The position numbers and the translations under genes are program-made. Positions 38,266 to 47,712 of a DNA stretch of 64,000 bases are shown piece after piece. The notes beneath the pieces were generated by a model, which saw nothing but the letters and a program-made list of their open reading frames with translations, was not told the DNA's origin and did no database searches. Position 1 is the first letter of the stretch, and each line of letters starts with the position of its first letter. Origin of the DNA: Bradyrhizobium elkanii WSM2783 (GTDB lineage: Bacteria; Pseudomonadota; Alphaproteobacteria; Rhizobiales; Xanthobacteraceae); the NCBI RefSeq assembly GCF_000472865.1, contig NZ_AXAP01000001.1, positions 367,461 to 431,460 of the forward strand, in the 5' to 3' direction.

Positions 38266-40002
38266 TCAGGCCGCGACCACCTGATCGCCGCTCGCCACCG
38301 CGGATAGCGTGCGCGTGTCGTCGACCGTGCGCACGGTCATCGGCTCGTTGCGGCCGCGGATCGCGACTTCCTGTTGGGGCAGCGCATCGGCGGCCAGGCC
38401 TGCGGTGATGCGCACCTCCTCGGAGAAGATGGCTTCGCAGCCGAGCAGCTTGGTCATGTCCTGCAATCGCGCCGCGACATTGACGGCGTCGCCGAGTGCG
38501 GTGAACACCATGTGGTCGCGATAGCCGATGTCGCCGACGATCACCTCGCCGCCATGGATGCCGATGCCGAAGCGGATCGGCTCGGGCAGGTCATGGCTCA
38601 GGAATTCGTTCAGCTCCTCAATGTTCTTGCCGATCTGCGCCGCCGCGCGCAGTGCCTGCCGGCAGGCCTGCTGTCGGCTGCTCGCGAGTCCGAACAGCGC
38701 CAGCATGCCGTCGCCGACGAACTGGTTGGGCTGGCCGCCGTTTTCGATCACCGCCTGCGACACCGCGCTGAGGAAGCGGTTGACGATGAAGACAGTGTCG
38801 AACGGCAGCCGCGTCTCCGCAAGTTGCGTCGAGCCGCGCATGTCGACGAACAGGCTGACGAGATAGCGCTCCTGCCCGATCCGCGTCGGGTTCGACGCAT
38901 GCGCGTTGGCCGACATCGTGTGCGGGGTGAAGAGCTGGAAGAAGGAGAGATCGGTGGTCGGCTTGAGCTGGCAGGCGAGCCGGACCGAGGGATCGGTCGA
39001 TCCGACGCGGCCGAGCACGAAGGCCTCGCGCGGCGAAGGTTCGGGCAGCATGCTGCAGTCGCCGATGATGCGGATGCGGCAGGTCGAGCAGCGCGCGCGG
39101 CCACCACAGACCGAGGCATGCGGCACGTTGTGGCGCAGGCTCGCCTCCAGCACGCTCAATCCCTTGGGGACCCGGACGGTGCGGCCATTGCCGTAGGACA
39201 GGCTGATCATGCCGCCGCGCCGCTCAAGGATGGCGCGTCCGCCGCGCGCGAGCAGCACCAGGGCAAGCAGACCGACATAACCGATCGTCATGCCGCCGGT
39301 GATACGGTCGAGCATGTCAGCCTGCTCCAGCGTACCGACATGTTGCGCTGACAGGTTGTCGTGCCGCCACGCGGGATCGGTGCTGTCGGCGATCACGGTG
39401 CGTCCACCCTGGTAGACGCCGAGCAGCGCCAGCGTCGGGATCAGCACGGCGGCCGCCAGTAGAAACGGCGCCGCGCGTCTGAAGAAGCGGCGCATCCTCA
39501 GCCAGAAATATAGCCCGATGCAGCCGTGCACCCAGGCGATGACCAGCACCGCGAGCATCGGCCACAGCCTCTGTCTCGCGCCGACGAAGAATATATAGAG
39601 TTCCTGCGGATACAGCTTCTCGTGCCCGTACAGCGTATGGCTGAGCCGCACGCCCACGATATGGGCGATGATCAGGAAAGGGATGCTCAAGCCCAACAGC
39701 AGCTGCAGCGGCTCGATTGCCTTCCAGCCGAACTGGCGGCGCTGATACAGCGCCCAGATGCCGAGCCCGGAATGCACGAGGCAGGCGCTGTAGAAGATGA
39801 AGGCGATAGGTGGGAATTGCCAAAAGGCGGTGTGCCACTCGACGCCCCAGGCCAGTGCGTCCAGTGAGATATTGCCAAGCGCGTGATTAAGGAAATGGCT
39901 GACCAGATAAGCGAACAGAATGGTGCCGCAGGCGAGCCGAACCTGCCGCAAGCCGATGCCGCGGAAAAATTCTCGTAACTGCTGGCGCGCAGAGGGGGCC
40001 AT
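38266..40002 (-). CDS. Membrane-anchored class III nucleotide cyclase with 2Fe-2S ferredoxin domain (CyaC-like)
   Basis: 578 residues from the ATG complementary to 40000-40002; a TTG at 40050 would add 16. Six membrane helices (about residues 20-250) contain several histidines in pairs (SHFLNHALG, LVHSG, IAHIVGVRLSH, AWVHGC) as in cytochrome b / SdhC-type haem anchors. A plant-type ferredoxin domain follows with CGGRARCSTC: cysteines 299, 305, 308 and 344. The C-terminus is a class III cyclase with metal Asp387 (LFVDMRGST) and Asp431 (FVGDGM). Sinorhizobium CyaC is a known quinone-responsive dihaem-B-anchored adenylate cyclase; this protein appears to be of that type, so it likely turns membrane redox state into cAMP. 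Monocistronic. Confidence 0.9.
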   Translation of the reverse strand: MAPSARQQLREFFRGIGLRQVRLACGTILFAYLVSHFLNHALGNISLDALAWGVEWHTAFWQFPPIAFIFYSACLVHSGLGIWALYQRRQFGWKAIEPLQLLLGLSIPFLIIAHIVGVRLSHTLYGHEKLYPQELYIFFVGARQRLWPMLAVLVIAWVHGCIGLYFWLRMRRFFRRAAPFLLAAAVLIPTLALLGVYQGGRTVIADSTDPAWRHDNLSAQHVGTLEQADMLDRITGGMTIGYVGLLALVLLARGGRAILERRGGMISLSYGNGRTVRVPKGLSVLEASLRHNVPHASVCGGRARCSTCRIRIIGDCSMLPEPSPREAFVLGRVGSTDPSVRLACQLKPTTDLSFFQLFTPHTMSANAHASNPTRIGQERYLVSLFVDMRGSTQLAETRLPFDTVFIVNRFLSAVSQAVIENGGQPNQFVGDGMLALFGLASSRQQACRQALRAAAQIGKNIEELNEFLSHDLPEPIRFGIGIHGGEVIVGDIGYRDHMVFTALGDAVNVAARLQDMTKLLGCEAIFSEEVRITAGLAADALPQQEVAIRGRNEPMTVRTVDDTRTLSAVASGDQVVAA

Positions 40003-40125
40003 GTGATCTGTAGCTACTATCGTCAAATCTAATGCCTTATTCCCTGCCAAATACCATCGCCGTCCCGACCTCGTGCCGTTCCATTATAGTCGTATAACGT
40101 ATAATGCCTCCGCGCTCTCAAGTCC

Positions 40126-40285
40126 GCCTCTCCCCTTGTGGGAGAGGCCGGATTGCATCGACAGATGCAATCCGGGTGAGGGGTCCCGGCCTCTCGAGGA
40201 ACGTCCGCCCACAGATAGACCTGAACCCCTCACCCGGATTCCACGCGTGCCGCGTGAAATCCGACCTCTCCCAAGGGAGAGGTGG
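40126..40285. repeat. Interspersed bimodular repeat, family 2 (copy 4)
   Basis: GCCTCTCCCCTTGTGGGAGAG at the left, CTCACCCGGATT in the centre and CCTCTCCCAAGGGAGAGGTG at the right. More diverged than the other copies. It lies upstream of the GT39 gene; it makes an in-frame extension of that gene look coding although it is not. Confidence 0.82.
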
Positions 40286-40411
40286 GAGCTCGCTGCTCCA
40301 GTCGCGCCCAAATTACACACCTGTCATGAGCCGGTCTTCCGGAACGCCCGCCTATCATTCTTTTCCCGCGACGCGTTGACACCCCGCTGGGAGTCTAGGA
40401 AAAGCGCGGCC

Positions 40412-42055
40412 GTGACGAATATCCCGCTCAAGACCGGCCGCGCAACGCCGGACGACTATCCTTCCGCGCCGTCATGGCCCGTCGTGATCGCCCTGATCGC
40501 GGCGATGACGGTTCTGCGCCTGATCTATGCGGCCGTGCTCGACCTGCGCACGGACGAGGCCTATTACTGGACCTGGTCGAAGGAGAACGTGCTGTCGTTC
40601 CTCGATCATCCCCCCATGATCGCCTGGTTCATCCGCTTCGGCACCGCGATCTTCGGCGACACCAATCTCGGGGCGCGCTTTGCCGGCATTCTGGCGATGC
40701 TCGTGACCCAGCTCCTGCTCGCCGATATCGTCCGCCGCGTTACCCATGATTTCAGGGCGGTCGTGCTGGCGCTGCTGTTGCCGGAGGCCGCGCTCTATTA
40801 CGGCCTCTTGATGGCGAAGGTCGCGCCCGACATCGCGATGATCCCGTTTGCGGTCGCGATGTTGTGGTCGCTGGTGCGGCTCACCCAAAGCGGCGAGCCG
40901 CGCTGGTGGCTCGCCGCCGGCCTGTTCGGTGGACTTGCGCTGCTCTCGAAATTCACCGCGATCATGCTGCTGCCGGCAGTCGTGGCGTTCATACTGGTGC
41001 CGTCCTGGCGGTGGCGCTGGCTCTCCAGCCCCTATCCTTATTTTGCCGTCGTGATTGCGATCCTCGTGTTCTCGCCGGTGCTGATCTGGAATCACCAGCA
41101 TGATTGGGCCTCGTTCCGCTTCCAGGCGGTGCGCGCCACCGCCGATCATCCGTTCTCGCTCCGCACCCTGGGTGAGTTTTTCGCGCTGCAGCTCGGCCTG
41201 GTCGGATTCGTGGTGCTGCCGGTGGTGCTGTCGGGCATCACGCTCACCGCATGGCGCGGCTATCGCACCGGCGAGCCGGTGGCGATCCTGCTCTCGACCG
41301 CGGTGATCGTGCCGTTCTTCTATTTCCTGTGGAAGTCGCTGACGCTGCGGGTCGGCGACACCTGGCCGATGTTCCTGTGGCCCGCCGGCTTTGCCGCCAC
41401 CGCCATCAACATCGCCATGCTCCCGCGCGAAGGTTGGCCGAAATGGATGATCCGCGCGACCATCTCCTGGGCGCGGATCGCGGTGATCTCAGGCATCGCC
41501 TTCGTCATCTGCGTGTTCGTCTATTATGTCGCGACGCCCTTCAATTTCATCGGCCGCACCGATCCGATCGGCGGCGAAGCCGGTTACGAGCAGCTCGCCG
41601 CGCGGGTCGAAGATCAATTGCAGAAGCAGGGCGCGAGCTGGATCGCGACCACTGACTACCGCACCTATGCGATGCTGCGCTGGTTCTTCAATGGCCGCGT
41701 GCCCGTGGTCCAGCTCAACGAGCGCGGCCGCTTCCAGGGCTTCCGCGATCCCGGCATGGACCGCATCAGGGATCACGCCGGCATCTATGTCGTGCGCGAG
41801 CTCGACAGCCAGATGCCATTTTTGGATGCGGCAGGCGCCGTGCGCCAGCCGCTCGAACGCGTCGAGCGTATCTGGCGCGGCATGGTGATGGACAGCTTTT
41901 TGCTTGAGAAGCTGACCGGCTACACCCCCGACCTCGCGCCGCCACCGGATTCGCCACTCTTCCGCTGGCGCGTGCTGGCGATATTGCTCGCGCCGGACGC
42001 GACCTGCACCTTCTCCCCTTGTGGGAGAAGGTGGCAGCCGAAGGCTGCCGGATGA
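40412..42055 (+). CDS. GT39/ArnT-like membrane glycosyltransferase
   Basis: 547 residues from a GTG at 40412 (AGGAAA about 10 bases upstream). The open frame runs 113 codons further upstream, but that part is repeat sequence. About ten membrane helices; the first periplasmic loop has the DE motif LDLRTDEAYYWTWSKENVLSFLDHPPMIAW typical of ArnT/PMT-type polyprenyl-phosphate-sugar transferases, with the catalytic acid in TDEAYY. It should move a sugar from a lipid carrier to lipid A, a protein or a glycolipid on the periplasmic side. Oddity: the last about 15 residues and the stop codon are encoded by repeat copy 5, so the native C-terminus was replaced or extended. Confidence 0.9.
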   Translation: MTNIPLKTGRATPDDYPSAPSWPVVIALIAAMTVLRLIYAAVLDLRTDEAYYWTWSKENVLSFLDHPPMIAWFIRFGTAIFGDTNLGARFAGILAMLVTQLLLADIVRRVTHDFRAVVLALLLPEAALYYGLLMAKVAPDIAMIPFAVAMLWSLVRLTQSGEPRWWLAAGLFGGLALLSKFTAIMLLPAVVAFILVPSWRWRWLSSPYPYFAVVIAILVFSPVLIWNHQHDWASFRFQAVRATADHPFSLRTLGEFFALQLGLVGFVVLPVVLSGITLTAWRGYRTGEPVAILLSTAVIVPFFYFLWKSLTLRVGDTWPMFLWPAGFAATAINIAMLPREGWPKWMIRATISWARIAVISGIAFVICVFVYYVATPFNFIGRTDPIGGEAGYEQLAARVEDQLQKQGASWIATTDYRTYAMLRWFFNGRVPVVQLNERGRFQGFRDPGMDRIRDHAGIYVVRELDSQMPFLDAAGAVRQPLERVERIWRGMVMDSFLLEKLTGYTPDLAPPPDSPLFRWRVLAILLAPDATCTFSPCGRRWQPKAAG

Positions 42056-42157
42056 GGGGTTCTCTCCGCGAGCGCCCATGCATGTGGAGAGAGACCCCTC
42101 ACCCGACCGAGTTGGTTGCTGGCGCCGGAGCAGCCCTCTCCAACAAGGGGCGAGGGC
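42008..42157. repeat. Interspersed bimodular repeat, family 2 (copy 5), overlapping gene end
   Basis: ACCTTCTCCCCTTGTGGGAG at the left, GAGGGGTTCTCTCCGCGAG in the centre, GCCCTCTCCAACAAGGGGCG at the right. Its first 48 bases are translated as the end of the GT39 protein. It separates that gene from the convergent ycjF homologue. Confidence 0.88.
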
Positions 42158-42160
42158 ACA

Positions 42161-43204
42161 TCAACCCGCGCCACGCTCTTCGTCGTCGCGCTTGCGCAGC
42201 AAGTCCTTTGCAAGATCAGTGAGCGCCGGCCTTGGCAATGCGGTGAACGGCAACGGTCGGGTCACCTCGATCGCGGCGAGGCCGAGGCGGGCGGTGAGGA
42301 GGCCGTTGAGGACGCCTTCGCCGAGGCGCTGCGAGAGCTTGGCGGCGATGCCGTGGCCGAGCATCTGCTGGATCACGCTGTCGCTGGCGGCCACGCCGCC
42401 GGTGATCGCCAGATGCGTGATCACGTGGCGCATCAGGCTGAACATGCCGAGCGCGCCGGGCCGGCCGCCATAGAGATAGGCCAATTGCCGGATCATGCGC
42501 AGCGCCGCCACGAACACGAACAGCACGTCGATCGCCGCACGCGGGCTCACGGCCGTCACGACCGAGACCCGCTGCGCCGCCGATGACACCAGCCGGCGCG
42601 CTTCCTCATCGAGCGGCGTCATCAATTCGCGCTCGGCGAGCTTGATCATGTCGGCGCCGTCGATGATGTCATCGGCATGGCCTTGCAGCGTGGCGCGGGC
42701 GCGGGCGAGTTGCGGGTTCTCGTGCGCGAGCTTGAGCAAGTCGTTCACGATCACGCGGCTTGCCGCGCGGTCGTCGCTGAGCAGCACGTCAGCGGCGCGC
42801 AGATGGAGTTTCTCGATCGTCGCCAGCCGCGCTAGTCCAAAGGCCTCGCGGCCGATGACGACGAGCAACGCGACCGTCGCGACCACGGCCAATGCGAGTC
42901 CGACGAAACCGAGCCCTTGGTTGCGCGCAAACAGATCCTCGATCAGGTGGATGACGCCGAGGCCGGCGCCGAGCAGCGTTAATCCACCGGCCGCAGCCCA
43001 GAACAGCGTGCCCCAGCGGAAGCCGCGGCGCGCCGGCGCAAGCGGCGCATCGACCGGCACCGGCAGCAGCGCCGGATCTGGCTCCGGCGTGATCTGGATG
43101 GTGCCGCGGGCAGGCCGGCCCTTCTCGTCCGCGTCGATCACGATCACGGAAGGGTCGTCGAGCTTGAAGGTCGCCGGCCGCCGGTGGGGCGTTTTCTCGC
43201 TCAT
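42161..43204 (-). CDS. YcjF family (DUF697) membrane protein
   Basis: 347 residues. An acidic/proline N-terminus (about 60 residues), two membrane helices (about 65-90 and 98-122), then the DUF697 region (LLSDDRAASRVIVNDLLKLAHENPQLARARATLQGHADDIIDGADMIKLAERELMTPLDEEARRLVSSAAQRVSVVTAVSPRAAIDVLFVF) matching the TIGR01620 group. Its start overlaps the stop of the ycjX homologue by 4 bases. In E. coli ycjX and ycjF form an operon under PspF control, linked to envelope stress; the molecular role is unknown. Confidence 0.92.
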   Translation of the reverse strand: MSEKTPHRRPATFKLDDPSVIVIDADEKGRPARGTIQITPEPDPALLPVPVDAPLAPARRGFRWGTLFWAAAGGLTLLGAGLGVIHLIEDLFARNQGLGFVGLALAVVATVALLVVIGREAFGLARLATIEKLHLRAADVLLSDDRAASRVIVNDLLKLAHENPQLARARATLQGHADDIIDGADMIKLAERELMTPLDEEARRLVSSAAQRVSVVTAVSPRAAIDVLFVFVAALRMIRQLAYLYGGRPGALGMFSLMRHVITHLAITGGVAASDSVIQQMLGHGIAAKLSQRLGEGVLNGLLTARLGLAAIEVTRPLPFTALPRPALTDLAKDLLRKRDDEERGAG

Positions 43205-44664
43205 TGCAGTCGGTCTCCGATCAGGAACTGGAGCGCGCGGTCTAGACGGATATGGGGCAGGGCGGGTTCCTCGTCACCCTCCCGCACCAGCTTCGGAGGC
43301 CGAAATCGCAGGAAGCGGTAATCGGCCTTGTCGGCGGTCGCGCTGGACAGGCCGCGGAAGGTGCCCCTGAACAGTTCCTCGGGATCGGCGGGCAGATCGC
43401 CCGGAAAGGTCGCGACCTCAGTCTCGCCGTCGAAGGCCTCGCCGTTGGCGGTCTCGCCCGGCGCCGGCGTGCCCAGGATCGACGGCAGTTTTTCGCGGCC
43501 GCGCGCCACCTGCGCTTCGCGGGTCGCGCGCACCGCGGCGAGCGCCACCACGTCGATCGAGGCGCCGGCAAATTCGGCGCGGTCGGCGGCCTTCGCCACC
43601 GTGCGCCGCAGGATCGCTTCCAGCCGGTCATGGCTCTGGTGATGCAGATGATCGGCCTTGGTTGCCGCAAATAAAATGCGGTCGATCCGCGGCCGGAACA
43701 GCGCGCTCAGGATCGTGCTGCGCCCGATGCGGAAGCAATCCAGGATGCCGGCCAGCGCGGCTTCGAGATCGTGCAGCGCCTCCGGCCCGGCATTGAAAGC
43801 GGCGAGCGCATCGACCAGCACGATCTGGCGATCGAGCCGCGCAAAATGATCGCGGAAGAACGGGCGCACCACGACGTCCTTGTAGGCCTCATACCGCCGC
43901 CGCATCATTGCCCATAGCGAGCCGTCGGGCGCGCTGCCATCGATGGGAACCTCGAGCGGCGCGAAGGTCAGCGCCGGCGAGCCGGCGAGGTTGCCCGGCA
44001 TCAGGAAGCGGCCGGGCGGCAACAGGCTCATGGCAAAGCGTTCGTCGCGGCAGGCACGCAAATAGTCGGTGAAGAGTTTCGCCGCCTTAAGCGCCGCCTG
44101 TTCGTCCTCGCGGCCTTCGGCATCAAGCGTCTTCAGATGCTCATGCCAGGGTGCGGCGAGTTCGGCGCGAAGCGGTTCGCGTGAAAGCGCAAGGCTCTCC
44201 GCCGACCACTGCTCAAAGCTCTTGCTCAGCAGCGGCAGGTCGAGCAGCCACTCACCGGGATAGTCGACGATGTCGAGGGTGAGCGTGCGGTCCGCGCCAT
44301 TTTGCCGCTGGTAGTCAATGACGAGGCGAAGCTCGCTGATATCGGTGGTCGAATTCGGCCAGCGCCGTTCCTCGACGAGGGTGCGGACATGGTTCTCATA
44401 GTCGAAGCGCGGCACCGCATCGTCGGGCTGCGGCTCCAGACGCGCCCGGGCGATCCGGCCCGAGGCATAGGCCTCGAACACCGGAAAGCGGCCGCCGCGG
44501 GTCAATCCATGGATCAGCGCTGTGATGAACACCGTCTTGCCGGCACGCGATAGCCCGGTGACGCCGAGCCGCACGGTCGGGTTGAAGAAGCTGTCGCCAT
44601 AGTCCCAGAGCGCGCGCGCCGACAGGCGCGCTTCCTCGACGATATCGGTGAGATTGAGGGCCAT
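43201..44664 (-). CDS. YcjX family P-loop protein (DUF463)
   Basis: 487 residues from the ATG complementary to 44662-44664; a TTG five codons earlier is possible. Walker A GLSRAGKT near residue 40, DYPGEWLLD as Walker B / G3-like element, and RILFAATKADHLHHQSHDRLEAIL as NKxD-like (TKAD) guanine-specificity element. The family behaves as a GTPase-like protein peripheral to the membrane. Translationally coupled to the ycjF homologue downstream. Envelope-stress role is inferred from E. coli. Confidence 0.93.
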   Translation of the reverse strand: MALNLTDIVEEARLSARALWDYGDSFFNPTVRLGVTGLSRAGKTVFITALIHGLTRGGRFPVFEAYASGRIARARLEPQPDDAVPRFDYENHVRTLVEERRWPNSTTDISELRLVIDYQRQNGADRTLTLDIVDYPGEWLLDLPLLSKSFEQWSAESLALSREPLRAELAAPWHEHLKTLDAEGREDEQAALKAAKLFTDYLRACRDERFAMSLLPPGRFLMPGNLAGSPALTFAPLEVPIDGSAPDGSLWAMMRRRYEAYKDVVVRPFFRDHFARLDRQIVLVDALAAFNAGPEALHDLEAALAGILDCFRIGRSTILSALFRPRIDRILFAATKADHLHHQSHDRLEAILRRTVAKAADRAEFAGASIDVVALAAVRATREAQVARGREKLPSILGTPAPGETANGEAFDGETEVATFPGDLPADPEELFRGTFRGLSSATADKADYRFLRFRPPKLVREGDEEPALPHIRLDRALQFLIGDRLQ

Positions 44665-44842
44665 GCAGGCGAGGAGCAACCCGGGCGGGAGGAGGGCAAT
44701 TGGCGAACGATTATCCGCAAAATGGCAATTGATGGGCCAAAATCAAGCACTTCGTCAGTCTGCCGCTGGCGGCCCCGTTCATCGCCGGTTCAAAAAACAG
44801 CCACGACGATAGGGTACTAGATCGGCTAACCTCCCAACGCCG

Positions 44843-45574
44843 ATGTCCCCTCGCTTCTACCGTGCGCGCCGACTGGTCATGACGATATTCCGACTGAAGC
44901 AACTCGCCTCCAATTCGATCCACGCGGCCGGTGCCGTGATCTGGAACTACGACCGCGCCGAACTGATCGCCGACGGCATCGTCCATGTCGTCGGCATCTG
45001 TTTCGGCCTGATCGCCGCCACCGTGCTGATCGTGCTGACGGCTATCTACGCGACACCGGGCGATGTCGCGGTGGTCTCGGTCTATGTCGCGGGCCTCTTG
45101 GCGATGCTGGTGCTGTCGGCGACCTATAATCTCTGGCCGGTGTCGCGCGCCAAATGGGTGCTGCGCCGGTTCGACCATTCGGCGATCTATGTCCTGATCG
45201 CCGCGACCTATACGCCCTTCATCATGGAATTGCGGGAGAGCTATTTTGCCATCGCGCTCCTGATCGGGGTCTGGTGCGTCGCGATTGTCGGCATCGTGCT
45301 GAAACTGACGCTGCCGGGCCGCTTCGACCGGCTGTCGGTCGGGCTCTATCTCGCCATGGGCTGGAGCGGGGCGATGCTCTATGATGCGGTGGTGAAGGTG
45401 CTGCCGGCGATGGCACTGTGGTTCGTGGTCGCGGGCGGCGTCTTGTACAGTCTCGGCGTGGTATTCCACGCGTGGCAGCGGCTGCGCTTCCAGAATGCGA
45501 TCTGGCACTGTTTTGTCTTGCTTGGCGCGGCCTGCCATTATACGGCGATCCTCGACCTCGTGCTCGCGAGCTGA
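44843..45574 (+). CDS. Hemolysin III / YqfA family (PAQR-like) membrane protein
   Basis: 243 residues from ATG 44843; ATG 44879 (MTIFRLKQ) is an equally possible start. Seven membrane helices with the conserved family pieces [56 protein letters not shown] and [25 protein letters not shown]. Conserved His/Asp residues (HVVG, FDHS, HCF) resemble the zinc site of PAQR hydrolases. Despite the name no haemolysis is implied; E. coli YqfA affects membrane properties. The SDR gene follows after 31 bases. Confidence 0.92.
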   Translation: MSPRFYRARRLVMTIFRLKQLASNSIHAAGAVIWNYDRAELIADGIVHVVGICFGLIAATVLIVLTAIYATPGDVAVVSVYVAGLLAMLVLSATYNLWPVSRAKWVLRRFDHSAIYVLIAATYTPFIMELRESYFAIALLIGVWCVAIVGIVLKLTLPGRFDRLSVGLYLAMGWSGAMLYDAVVKVLPAMALWFVVAGGVLYSLGVVFHAWQRLRFQNAIWHCFVLLGAACHYTAILDLVLAS

Positions 45575-45605
45575 GGCGCTGACAACTAAAAATCGGGAGG
45601 GGGCC

Positions 45606-46400
45606 ATGCAGGTGGCAGAAAAAGTCGTGGTCGTCACCGGTGGCGGCAATGGCATCGGCAAGGCATTGTGCGAAGTGTTCCATCGCGCGGGCGCCGCGAA
45701 GGTAGTGGTGGTCGATCTCGACCATTCGGCCGCGGAGAAGGTCGCAGCCTCCGTGGGCGGCGCGGCGTTCAAATGCGATGTTGGGCAGGAGAAGAATGTC
45801 CTGCACGTGATCGAGGCGACCGAGCGGATGTTCGGCCCGATCGCGCTGTTCTGCTCCAATGCCGGCATTGGCGGCGGTTTTGACCCGCTGTCTGTGAATG
45901 CCGGCGGCACCTCGGACGAGCCCTGGGCACGGAGCTGGGCGATCCATGTGATGGCCCATGTCTATGCCGCGCGGCATCTGGTTCCACGCATGAAGGCGCG
46001 CGGCGAAGGCTATTTCCTCAACACCATTTCGGCGGCCGGCCTGTTGTCGCAGGTCGGCAGCCCGGCTTATTCCACCACCAAGCACGCCGCGGTCGGCTTT
46101 GCCGAGAACCTCGCGATCTCGCATCGCGCCGACGGCATCAAGGTTTCGATCCTCTGCCCGCAGGGCGTCGACACCAACATGCTGCGCTCGATCCCGAAGG
46201 GCCCGCAATCCGGCGATGGCGACCTCACGGCAGAACAGGTTGCGCAGGACGCGTTGCGCGGCATCGAGCAAGAAACCTTCCTGATCCTGCCGCACCCGCA
46301 GGTGCTCGGCTACATGCGCAAGAAGACCGAGAACTACGACCGCTGGATCGGCGGCATGGCCAAGATCCAGGCCAGGATGCGTGAAGAGCACGGGGAGTAG
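45606..46400 (+). CDS. Short-chain dehydrogenase/reductase
   Basis: 264 residues from ATG 45606 with GGGAGGGGG just upstream. Classical SDR: nucleotide-binding TGGGNGIG (about 11-18), CSNAG, catalytic Ser in NTISAAG and YSTTK (Tyr-x-x-x-Lys). Asp after beta-2 (VVVDLDHS) favours NAD over NADP. The C-terminus ([28 protein letters not shown]) is typical of a Bradyrhizobium group of alcohol dehydrogenases of unknown substrate. Probably in one transcript with the hemolysin III gene. Confidence 0.92.
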   Translation: MQVAEKVVVVTGGGNGIGKALCEVFHRAGAAKVVVVDLDHSAAEKVAASVGGAAFKCDVGQEKNVLHVIEATERMFGPIALFCSNAGIGGGFDPLSVNAGGTSDEPWARSWAIHVMAHVYAARHLVPRMKARGEGYFLNTISAAGLLSQVGSPAYSTTKHAAVGFAENLAISHRADGIKVSILCPQGVDTNMLRSIPKGPQSGDGDLTAEQVAQDALRGIEQETFLILPHPQVLGYMRKKTENYDRWIGGMAKIQARMREEHGE

Positions 46401-46418
46401 CGCGCAGCCCATACTCGC

Positions 46419-46540
46419 GTCGTCCCCGCGAAAGCGGGGACCCATAACCACAGGGAGTTGTTGTGGCGCGAGCACGCAGTTGCAGCGGAGCGTACTATTA
46501 ACGCCTGTGGTTATGGGTCCCGGGTCAAGCCCGGGACGAC
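46419..46540. repeat. Interspersed inverted repeat, family 7
   Basis: GTCGTCCCCGCGAAAGCGGGGACC (itself a hairpin) with CATAACCACAGG, mirrored by CCTGTGGTTATGGGTCCCGGG and ending CCGGGACGAC. It fills most of the gap after the SDR gene; the remaining bases to 46700 show nothing else. Confidence 0.83.
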
Positions 46541-46700
46541 AGCCGGAGAGAGCCGCGCGCTCCGCACTATCCCGTCACGGAGGAGGACTCTTCGCGTCGG
46601 TGCCGCGTTACGGATGTAGCCATGTTCGGGCATCCACGCCCTTTCCATCCGCGCGAGCATGAGCAAGAGTAAACTGCGAACGGAAATCTGCGAGGACGTC

Positions 46701-47654
46701 ATGGATTTCGTCACGGTGCGGAACGGATCGATCAACCTCAATGTGGCCGTCGCCGGCCGCGGTCCCCTGATCGTCTGCGTTCACGGGTTTCCCGAACTCT
46801 GGTACTCATGGCGTCACCAGATCGATTATTTCTCGGAGCGCGGCTATAAGGTGGCGGCGCTTGACGTGCGCGGCTACGGGCAGAGCTCCAAGCCGCAGGA
46901 AATTGCCGCCTACACCATTCGCAATCTGGCCTCCGATATCGCCGCCGTGGTCGATCAGTTGGGTGACGGCAAGGCGATCCTGTTCGGCCACGATTGGGGT
47001 GCGCCGATGGTCTGGAATGCCGCGCTGCTCTATCCGAGCAAGGTGACGGCTGTCGCCGGCCTCAGTGTTCCCTACATTCCCAGACGACCCGTGCCGCTTC
47101 TCGACACGTTCAAAGCCACCTACAAGGACCGCTTCTTCTATCAGCTCTATTTCCAGGACGAAGGCGTGGCGGAGAAAGAGCTCGAGGCCGACATCCCCGT
47201 CGCTTTGCGAAAACTCTATTTCGCCATCTCAGGTGGCGCCCCGCTCAACAAGTGGCTCGATCATAAACCGGTGGATGCGAAATTGCTTGACGGGATGATC
47301 GATCCGAAGCCATTCCCGGACTGGATGAGCGAGAAAGACCTGCAGGTCTATGTCGACGCATTTCGCGCCGGCGGCTTTCGTGGCCCGCTCAATCGCTACC
47401 GCGCGCAGGACATCGATTTTAAAGAATTGGCGGAGTTTGCCAACAAGCCCGTGACGCAGCCATCATATTTTGTGGCCGGCGAGCGCGACGCGGTTCGCGC
47501 GTTCATTCCCGGCATGGACCTCTTTGCGAACCCCGGGATCGGCTGCACCGACTTTCGCGGATCGGTCATTCTCCCAGGTATCGGCCACTGGGTGCAGCAG
47601 GAAGCACCAGCTGAGACCAACGCAGCGCTGGAGCGGTTCCTCGGCGGGCTTTGA
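46701..47654 (+). CDS. Alpha/beta hydrolase, epoxide-hydrolase type
   Basis: 317 residues from ATG 46701 (GAGGA just upstream); ATG 46659 would add 14 residues. Motifs of soluble epoxide hydrolases: oxyanion HGFPELWYSWRHQ, ALDVRGYGQSSKP, nucleophile Asp in FGHDWGAPMVW, the cap domain with lid tyrosines, acid Asp in VAGERDAVR and the catalytic His in LPGIGHWVQQEAP. Cytoplasmic, no signal peptide. Opens epoxides to diols with an aspartyl-ester intermediate; haloalkane dehalogenases share the HDWG motif, but the lid and HGFPE point to the epoxide branch. Confidence 0.92.
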   Translation: MDFVTVRNGSINLNVAVAGRGPLIVCVHGFPELWYSWRHQIDYFSERGYKVAALDVRGYGQSSKPQEIAAYTIRNLASDIAAVVDQLGDGKAILFGHDWGAPMVWNAALLYPSKVTAVAGLSVPYIPRRPVPLLDTFKATYKDRFFYQLYFQDEGVAEKELEADIPVALRKLYFAISGGAPLNKWLDHKPVDAKLLDGMIDPKPFPDWMSEKDLQVYVDAFRAGGFRGPLNRYRAQDIDFKELAEFANKPVTQPSYFVAGERDAVRAFIPGMDLFANPGIGCTDFRGSVILPGIGHWVQQEAPAETNAALERFLGGL

Positions 47655-47712
47655 GGGCTAAGGGCCAATATCCGTGCCCTCTATCGTCGCGCCTTCTGCG
47701 TGGGCTTCTTCC

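Noticed and set aside
40073..40411. N-terminal extension of the GT39 protein
   Set aside because: The extension is translated from repeat copy 4 and adjoining noncoding bases; a GTG at 40412 with its own ribosome site gives a normal ArnT-like N-terminus.
18617..42157. CRISPR array from the recurring CTCTCCCC / GGGAGAGG sequence
   Set aside because: Copies are kilobases apart, palindromic and 130-160 bases long; there are no short regular spacers and no cas genes.
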